This document shows, piece after piece, positions 5,268 through 9,976 of a DNA stretch of 9,976 nucleotides. The stretch comes from Mycobacterium sp. (GTDB lineage Bacteria; Actinomycetota; Actinomycetes; Mycobacteriales; Mycobacteriaceae): positions 1 to 9,976 of the forward strand of contig JAHBAP020000391.1 of NCBI GenBank assembly GCA_018500005.2. Direction: 5' to 3'. The notes beneath the pieces were generated by a model. The model saw only the letters and a program-made list of their open reading frames with translations. It was not told the DNA's origin and did not search any database. Positions within the stretch are counted from its first letter, which is position 1; each line of letters opens with the position of its first letter. A program made the position numbers and the translations under genes.

Positions 5268-5999
5268 ATGGTTAATTCCGCCAGGTTCGCCGCACTTTTC
5301 GTCGCTCCGGTCGCACTGCTGAGTGCGTGTGCGCCCAACGAGCCGATCGCCACCCAGCCGGGTACCGTGCCCCCGGTCTGGACCGGTTCTCCGGCCCCGG
5401 CGCCGACCCAACATCACGGCGCGATGGGGCATCAAGCCCCGGGGCCGAATGCGCCTGCGGCGCCGAATCCGGCGAACACAATGACTGCCGTAATCGACGG
5501 CCCCGACGGATCCCAGGTGGCGGCGGCCACCATCGAGTTCCGGGATGGCGACGCGTTTGCAACCGTCACCGTGCAGACCACCACGCCGGGCAAACTGGCT
5601 CCGGGCGCGCATGGTCTGCACATCCATGACGTCGGCAAGTGCGAGATCAACTCGGTGGCGCCCAACGGCGGCGCACCGGGCGACTTCCTTTCGGCGGGTG
5701 GACATTTCCAGGGCGGCGGCCAGGGCGGCCACCCCAACCACGCGGGAGATCTGACCTCTTTGCAGGTTCGCGGTGACGGCACCGCCCTGCTGGTCACCAC
5801 GACCAACGCCTTCGACATGGCCGATCTGGTGGAAGGGGACGGGACGGCGATCATCATCCACGCCAACCCCGACAACTTCGCCAACATCCCGGCCGATCGC
5901 TACCAGCAGTCCAACGGCGCGCCGCCGCCGGACGAAACCACCCTGGCCACCGGCGACGGCGGCAAACGGGTCGGCTGCGGTGTCCTGCGCGCCGGGTGA
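5268..5999 (+). CDS. sodC: Cu(/Zn) superoxide dismutase lipoprotein
   Basis: SodC dismutates superoxide outside the cytoplasmic membrane. The 243-residue precursor has a lipobox LSAC with lipidated Cys21, then a Pro/Ala-rich linker (22-70) containing His49, His50, Met53 and His55. The SOD beta-barrel follows. Copper ligands are His118 and His120 ([10 protein letters not shown]), His146 (GGHF) and His198 (IIIHAN). Cys125 and Cys237 form the family disulfide, and Arg234 is the substrate-guiding arginine. The zinc loop is short (146-161) but keeps His146, His155, His158 and Asp161 in a plausible ligand pattern. The M. tuberculosis enzyme is known to lack zinc and reads SGDL where this one reads NHAGDL. 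ATG 5268 is the only possible start because of the in-frame stop at 5247. Neighbours are virR (10 bp) and the ligase gene (48 bp). Confidence 0.96.
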   Translation: MVNSARFAALFVAPVALLSACAPNEPIATQPGTVPPVWTGSPAPAPTQHHGAMGHQAPGPNAPAAPNPANTMTAVIDGPDGSQVAAATIEFRDGDAFATVTVQTTTPGKLAPGAHGLHIHDVGKCEINSVAPNGGAPGDFLSAGGHFQGGGQGGHPNHAGDLTSLQVRGDGTALLVTTTNAFDMADLVEGDGTAIIIHANPDNFANIPADRYQQSNGAPPPDETTLATGDGGKRVGCGVLRAG

Positions 6000-6024
6000 C
6001 CCGGGGTTGACGCGTGGCCGGTTG

Positions 6025-6044
6025 TCGCCGCTCGCCGGCGGCGA
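6025..6044 (+). repeat. Small stem-loop before the ligase start codon
   Basis: TCGCCG (6025-6030) and CGGCGA (6039-6044) are perfect 6-bp complements with an 8-nt loop, ending 3 nt before GTG 6048. The 3' arm covers GGCG, the only Shine-Dalgarno-like sequence of the ligase gene. The stem could damp translation unless opened. In such GC-rich DNA a 6-bp stem may occur by chance. Confidence 0.25.
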
Positions 6045-6047
6045 ACG

Positions 6048-7166
6048 GTGAGCGCCGGTCGAATCGACTTCGCCGGGTCGCCACGCCCGACTCTGGGAGT
6101 GGAGTGGGAGTTCGCACTCGTCGAGGCCGACACCCGCGACCTGAGCAACGAGGCGGCCGCGGTGATCGCCGATATCGGCGAAAACCCAAGGGTGCACAAG
6201 GAATTGCTGCGCAACACCATTGAGGTCGTCACCGGTGTCTGTGACACCGTCGGCGAGGCCATGAACGACCTTCGGTCCACGCTGACCTCCACCAACGAGG
6301 TGGTCCGGGAGCGCGGCATGGAACTGTTCTGCGCGGGCACCCACCCGTTCGCCGAGTGGTCCGAGCAGAAACTCACGGACGCGCCGCGATATGCGGAGTT
6401 GATCAAGCGCACCCAGTGGTGGGGCCGGCAGATGCTGATCTGGGGCGTGCACGTCCACGTCGGCGTGTCCTCGGCGCACAAGGTGATGCCGATCATCTCC
6501 TCACTGCTCAATCAGTACCCGCACCTGTTGGCGTTATCGGCATCGTCGCCGTTCTGGGCCGGCGAGGACACCGGCTACGCCAGCAACCGGGCGATGATGT
6601 TCCAGCAGTTGCCGACCGCCGGGTTGCCCTTCCAGTTCGAGACATGGCGTCAGTTCGAGCGTTTCGTTCATGACCAGAAGACCACCGGCATCATCGACCA
6701 GATCAATGAAGTCCGTTGGGATATAAGACCTTCTCCGAATCTGGGCACCGTCGAGGTCCGCGTTTTCGACGGCGTTTCCAACCTGAAGGAACTTTCGGCG
6801 CTGGTGGCTCTGACGCACTGCCTGATCGTCGATTTGGACCGGCGCCTGGAGGCCGGTGAGCAACTTCCGGTGATGCCGCCCTGGCACGTGCAGGAGAACA
6901 AGTGGCGTGCCGCCCGCTACGGGTTGGACGCCATCATCATCCTCGACGCCGACAGCAACGAACGGCTCGTCACCGAAGACCTCGACGACCTGCTGACCAG
7001 GCTCGCGCCGGTGGCCGAGTCATTGCACTGTGCCGACGAACTCGCTTCGGTGGCCGATATTCCGAGACGCGGTGCGTCTTACCAACGGCAGCGCCGGGTG
7101 GCCGAGGAGCATGACGGCGATCTACGCGCGGTGGTCGATGCGCTGGTCGGCGAACTCGATGTCTAG
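6048..7166 (+). CDS. YbdK-like carboxylate-amine ligase (annotated as glutamate-cysteine ligase 2)
   Basis: This 372-residue protein belongs to the GCS2/YbdK branch of glutamate-cysteine ligase-fold enzymes, which join a carboxylate to an amine with ATP. GVEWEFALVE (17-26) carries the metal/ATP-binding acidic residues. RGMELFCAGTHPFAEW, WGVHVHVGV (132-140) and MPPWHVQENKWRAARYG (276-292) are family signatures; the last is typical of substrate/ATP loops. It is the orthologue of M. tuberculosis Rv0433 by sequence and position beside sodC. Mycobacteria make mycothiol, not glutathione, and ergothioneine uses a different ligase (EgtA), so its real substrate is unclear. GTG 6048 follows a weak GGCGG-type ribosome site. 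The stop overlaps the lipoprotein start by 8 nt, implying translational coupling. Confidence 0.9.
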   Translation: MSAGRIDFAGSPRPTLGVEWEFALVEADTRDLSNEAAAVIADIGENPRVHKELLRNTIEVVTGVCDTVGEAMNDLRSTLTSTNEVVRERGMELFCAGTHPFAEWSEQKLTDAPRYAELIKRTQWWGRQMLIWGVHVHVGVSSAHKVMPIISSLLNQYPHLLALSASSPFWAGEDTGYASNRAMMFQQLPTAGLPFQFETWRQFERFVHDQKTTGIIDQINEVRWDIRPSPNLGTVEVRVFDGVSNLKELSALVALTHCLIVDLDRRLEAGEQLPVMPPWHVQENKWRAARYGLDAIIILDADSNERLVTEDLDDLLTRLAPVAESLHCADELASVADIPRRGASYQRQRRVAEEHDGDLRAVVDALVGELDV

Positions 7167-7479
7167 GCGGCGCGCGGTCGTTCTGCTGGGCGTCGCACTG
7201 GTGTCCGCGGGTTGCAGTCGGGCGATCGACGGAAATCCGATCGCCACACCGGGACAGGCCGGGATCGGTTCCGGGACCGCACTGCTCGACACCACCTGCG
7301 GACAGTATGTGGCGATGGATCCGTCCACCCGCCGAGAGGTGGTCATCGCCATCGGTGATGCCGGCAACCGCCTGGTCGCGCTGGGCCCTGACGCCTGGGT
7401 GGACCTGGCCGCAGCGTTGTGTACCTTCGTCGACCCGGGCGACCGGGTGCAGGATGTCCTGAAGGGTGCCGTGAGGTAG
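7159..7479 (+). CDS. Small putative lipoprotein with two conserved-looking cysteines
   Basis: This 106-residue protein has an Arg-rich start (SRRR), a hydrophobic stretch (6-17) and a lipobox-like VSAGC with Cys19 as the probable lipidation site; Ser at -3 is less usual than Leu. The mature part is small. Cys47 (TTCGQYVAMDPSTRREVV) and Cys88 (AAALCTFVDPGDRV) flank a helical region and could form a disulfide, somewhat like HdeA-type or other small secreted mycobacterial proteins; I do not recognise the family. ATG 7159 overlaps the ligase stop by 8 nt, and the next gene starts 4 nt after its stop, so it is embedded in the operon. A longer in-frame reading upstream exists but overlaps the ligase gene and would bury the signal peptide. 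I recall no counterpart at this place in M. tuberculosis. Confidence 0.75.
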   Translation: MSRRRAVVLLGVALVSAGCSRAIDGNPIATPGQAGIGSGTALLDTTCGQYVAMDPSTRREVVIAIGDAGNRLVALGPDAWVDLAAALCTFVDPGDRVQDVLKGAVR

Positions 7480-7483
7480 GGCG

Positions 7484-8143
7484 GTGAGTTCCATGACTTT
7501 CGCAGCTTGCCCGATGTTTCCGCTGCAGTCTGCTCTGTTGCCCGGTGATCTGCTTCCCCTGCGTATCTTCGAACCACGCTATGCGCGCCTGGTGCAGGAT
7601 TGCTTGGCCGATCCCGAACCGATGTTCGGGGTGGTGATGATCAGTCGCGGTCGGGAGGTCGGCGGGGGCGATGTCCGCAGCGATATCGGCGCCATGGCCC
7701 GGATCGTCGAGCACACCGACCTCGGTATGGGTCAGTACGAACTGGTCGCGGCGGTGGGGGGACGCATCCGGGTGATTCAGTGGCTGCCCGACGATCCGTA
7801 CCCCCGCGCTGTCGTGGAGTACTGGCCGGATCAGCCCGGTCCGCCGGTGGGGCCGGACCAGATCGGCGAGGTCGTCGACCGCATTCTCGCGCTCTACCGC
7901 AGGGTCGCCGAGGCGCAGGAGTTGGGTCTGCGCGACGACGTGCTCGCCGTCGAACCCGATGTCGCCGAGGATCCCGCCAGGCACATCTACGCGTTGGCGG
8001 CCCGGGTACCGATGGGGCAGGCCGACCGGTACGCCGTCCTGGCCGCACCGACTCTGGCCGCACGAATCTCGGCACTGTCCGATGCCGTCGAAACCATCAC
8101 CGCGATGGTGGAGTTCCAACTGTCCAACCCGAATCAGACCTGA
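7484..8143 (+). CDS. Stand-alone LON substrate-binding-domain protein
   Basis: This 219-residue protein consists of the N-terminal LON substrate-recognition domain without the ATPase or protease domains. MFPLQSALLPGDLLPLRIFEPRYARLVQDCL (11-41) is the classical domain opening, followed by FGVVMISRG and a helical C-terminal half (about 120-215). It is the orthologue of M. tuberculosis Rv0434. Such proteins are thought to bind polypeptides, but the role in mycobacteria is not established. GTG 7484 has GAGG 7 nt upstream and lies 4 nt after the lipoprotein stop; ATG 7493, three codons in, is an alternative start. It ends 3 bp from the stop of the convergent methyltransferase gene, so there is no room for a separate terminator. 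Confidence 0.88.
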   Translation: MSSMTFAACPMFPLQSALLPGDLLPLRIFEPRYARLVQDCLADPEPMFGVVMISRGREVGGGDVRSDIGAMARIVEHTDLGMGQYELVAAVGGRIRVIQWLPDDPYPRAVVEYWPDQPGPPVGPDQIGEVVDRILALYRRVAEAQELGLRDDVLAVEPDVAEDPARHIYALAARVPMGQADRYAVLAAPTLAARISALSDAVETITAMVEFQLSNPNQT

Positions 8144-8146
8144 TAC

Positions 8147-9109
8147 CTAGTCCCGTACCGCTTCGATGAACAGGCTCTGTGGGGCGGCGTCCCGGGCTTC
8201 GATCGGGGCGGGACGCCGGTAGCGGGTCATCAGGTCGCGCGATCCGACCGCATCGACCTCCCACCCGCGGTCCTCGAGCCACTGCGCAACATCGGATCTC
8301 GGTTCGAGGTACCACAGTGCTTCGGTTTCGGGGACTTCGAGACCTTCGGCGGCAGCCGACTCCCGAACCGTTCGTAGTTGGTCGCGGCGACGGGCAAGCA
8401 TTTCCGGGTCGAAGAAGTCCGGGCCGAACGCCTCGACGGCCAGTCGGCTCGATGCCGCGCTGAGCCCGTCGATCCGCTCGAAGAGCAGGTCCTGATCGGC
8501 GGCCGACAGGTAGGGCAACAGGCCTTCGGCCAGCCAGGCGGTCGGCGTCGCGGGGTCAAAACCACTGGCACGCAGGGCCGCCGGCCAATCGTGGCGCAGA
8601 TCCACCGGCACCGCAACGTAGCGGGCGGCCGGCCGGGCCCGGTGCTGCGCGAGCACTTCCGATTTGAACTCCAGCACGTTCGGCTGATCGAGTTCGTAGA
8701 TGGTGGTGGCACTGATCCACGGCAGTCGCCAGGCCCGGGTGTCCAGTCCGGCCGCCAGGATCACCACCTGGTCGAGTCCGTTGGCCCCCGCGGTGGTGAA
8801 GAACTCGTCGAAGTACCGGGTGCGCGCGGCGATATAAGCGGCCATCGCCCGCATCCGCGCGAGGGCCACCGGGTCGACGGCGACCTGGGCCAGGGTCTCG
8901 GCGGCGAACGGCGGTCGCCACCCTGCGGCGACCGCGGCCTCGACGAAGAACTCTGCGTAGGGGTCGGTGAACAACGGGTTGTCGCCGGCCGATTCGACTG
9001 CCCGGGCCCGCGCCACGCTCAGTGCGGTTGCGCCGACACCTTCGGTGATGTCCCAGGTGTCGTTGTCGTGCCGTCCCGTCGGGGGAGGAGCGGGGTCATC
9101 GTGTGCCAT
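8147..9109 (-). CDS. SAM-dependent methyltransferase of the mycobacterial LCM-like family
   Basis: This 320-residue protein belongs to the expanded actinobacterial family of leucine-carboxyl-methyltransferase-like enzymes (Rv0145/Rv0146 type). DITEGVGATALSVARARAVE (20-39) is the typical N-terminal motif. ILAAGLDTRAWRLPW (117-131) is the SAM-binding glycine loop in the family's AGLDTRA form, and the acidic ELDQP (139-143) ends beta-2. PVDLRHDWP (168-176) and AEGLLPYL (194-201) complete the family signature. Substrates are unknown; several relatives are thought to act on small metabolites or lipids. ATG 9109 is chosen because upstream in-frame sequence overlaps the ATPase gene; GGGGA about 11 nt upstream is a weak ribosome site. 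It lies 28 bp downstream of the ATPase stop. In M. tuberculosis I recall no methyltransferase at this position. Confidence 0.9.
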   Translation of the reverse strand: MAHDDPAPPPTGRHDNDTWDITEGVGATALSVARARAVESAGDNPLFTDPYAEFFVEAAVAAGWRPPFAAETLAQVAVDPVALARMRAMAAYIAARTRYFDEFFTTAGANGLDQVVILAAGLDTRAWRLPWISATTIYELDQPNVLEFKSEVLAQHRARPAARYVAVPVDLRHDWPAALRASGFDPATPTAWLAEGLLPYLSAADQDLLFERIDGLSAASSRLAVEAFGPDFFDPEMLARRRDQLRTVRESAAAEGLEVPETEALWYLEPRSDVAQWLEDRGWEVDAVGSRDLMTRYRRPAPIEARDAAPQSLFIEAVRD

Positions 9110-9137
9110 GCGGACGGTGTTCCCCGTGGCAGCCCGA

Positions 9138-9976
9138 TCAGCGCTCTGCGGCGAACTTGCGCAGCGACTCGACCTGGGCGGTGTCCAGTGAGGGTCTGAC
9201 CGCATCGCGTGCCTTGGCCAGGTCCTCGGCGGTCACGTCGGCGGCATCGATCGACCGGCGCATCGCGGTCAGTGCCGCCTCTCGCAGCAGGGCCACGCAG
9301 TCGGCTGCGCTGTACCCGTCCAGGTCGCCGGCGAGTGCCTTGAGATCGACTTCCTTGCTCAGCGGTACCGACTTCGCGGCCGTCTTGAGGATCTCGAAGC
9401 GCGCCTCGGCGTCGGGCGGTTCGACGAACACCAGTCGCTCCAAGCGTCCCGGCCGCAGTAATGCGGGGTCGATCAGTTCCGGACGGTTGGTCGCGCCGAG
9501 AACCACCACGTCGCGAAGTGGTTCGATGCCGTCGAGCTCCGTGAGCAGGGCGGCCACCACCCGGTCGCCGACACCGGAATCGAAACTCTGACCGCGGCGG
9601 GGAGCCAGTGCGTCGACCTCGTCGAGGAACACCAGTGAGGGCGCCGAATCCCTTGCCCGGCGGAACAATTCCCGGACCGCCTTCTCCGAGGAGCCGACCC
9701 ACTTGTCCATCAGTTCCGCGCCTTTGACGGCATGCACGCTGAGTCGACCCGAACTGGCGAGTGCTCGGACGACGAAGGTCTTGCCGCAACCCGGGGGCCC
9801 GTAGAGCAGCACGCCGCGCGGCGGATCGACGCCGAGTCGGGCGAAGGTGTCCGGGTGTTGAAGCGGCCACAACACCGCCTCGGTGAGCGCCTGTTTGGTG
9901 GCGACCATGTCGCCGACGTCCTCGAGTGTCACCGAACCGACTGACAGTTCCTCGGTATTGGAACGCGACAGCGGAC
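9138..9976 (-). CDS. Cdc48/p97-like AAA ATPase, C-terminal AAA module (5' part beyond window edge)
   Basis: The frame is open from the right edge to the TGA at 9140-9138, giving about 279 codons. The visible part is one complete AAA module: an N-terminal linker (LEDVGDMVATKQALTEAVLWPL), Walker A GPPGCGKT (bases 9800-9777), the pore-loop region KWVGSSEKAVRELFRRA, Walker B LVFLDEVDA, and the second region of homology with ATNRPELIDPALLRPGRLER carrying the arginine fingers. The helical lid follows with DGYSAADCVALLREAAL. The sequence matches the second AAA domain of Rv0435c / Msm0858, a tandem-AAA protein of over 700 residues resembling p97. The missing 5' part should therefore encode the N-domain and first AAA domain. 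Partners are unknown; a role in remodelling proteins is inferred from the family. Confidence 0.95.
   Translation of the reverse strand, partial: PLSRSNTEELSVGSVTLEDVGDMVATKQALTEAVLWPLQHPDTFARLGVDPPRGVLLYGPPGCGKTFVVRALASSGRLSVHAVKGAELMDKWVGSSEKAVRELFRRARDSAPSLVFLDEVDALAPRRGQSFDSGVGDRVVAALLTELDGIEPLRDVVVLGATNRPELIDPALLRPGRLERLVFVEPPDAEARFEILKTAAKSVPLSKEVDLKALAGDLDGYSAADCVALLREAALTAMRRSIDAADVTAEDLAKARDAVRPSLDTAQVESLRKFAAER

Noticed and set aside
5214..6479. Open frame of 421 codons on the minus strand opposite sodC and the ligase gene
   Set aside because: The translation is low-complexity with Arg/Gly/Val bias and no motif. It lies opposite two genes with clear family signatures; such frames are common in high-GC DNA.
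7030..7158. Longer start for the small lipoprotein
   Set aside because: It would overlap most of the ligase C-terminus and bury the hydrophobic signal stretch. ATG 7159 places the Arg-rich start and lipobox correctly.

Overview
The window is high-GC actinobacterial DNA from a mycobacterium, most likely a Mycolicibacterium-type (rapid-grower) species. The order def - DUF3263 gene - virR - sodC - YbdK-like ligase - LON-domain gene - tandem-AAA ATPase matches, from memory, the M. tuberculosis Rv0429c-Rv0435c block. The proteins also look close to those orthologues. I see no rRNA, tRNA, CRISPR array, IS element or prophage sequence.

Layout. Positions 1-825 (minus) hold thiD, cut by the left edge probably only a couple of codons before its stop. 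A 108-bp divergent gap (826-933) carries a 26-bp imperfect palindrome between two putative promoters. Positions 934-2893 (plus) hold a two-gene unit: a zinc-independent medium-chain reductase/dehydrogenase and a renalase-like FAD oxidoreductase, 4 bp apart. This unit ends against xthA with the two stop codons overlapping. Positions 2890-4306 (minus) are a def-xthA unit with a 10-bp gap. A 131-bp divergent region (4307-4437) holds three copies of a GTCATTC-type element. From 4438 to 8143 (plus) run the DUF3263 gene, a GC-rich hairpin, virR, sodC, a YbdK-like carboxylate-amine ligase, a small lipoprotein gene and a LON-domain protein gene, mostly with very short gaps or overlaps. From 9976 down to 8147 (minus) are the C-terminal AAA module of a Cdc48-like ATPase (cut by the right edge) and a SAM-dependent methyltransferase.

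Functions. The window is a conserved housekeeping and cell-envelope neighbourhood: thiamine salvage/synthesis (ThiD), N-terminal deformylation (Def), base-excision repair (XthA), envelope and vesicle homeostasis (VirR), and extracytoplasmic superoxide defence (SodC). Lineage-variable genes sit between these: the reductase/FAD pair, the small lipoprotein and the methyltransferase. Several starts (934, 4306, 4808, 5268) lie 6-8 nt after a TANNNT hexamer, the pattern of mycobacterial leaderless promoters; 4306 and 5268 lack a visible Shine-Dalgarno sequence, 934 has only a weak and distant one, and 4808 is ambiguous.

I found no convincing entirely new system. The best leads are the two palindromic or repeated elements in the divergent intergenic regions, the leaderless-type sodC promoter overlapping the virR stop codon, SodC's apparent zinc-site residues (reported absent in the M. 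tuberculosis enzyme), and an uncharacterised two-cysteine lipoprotein.
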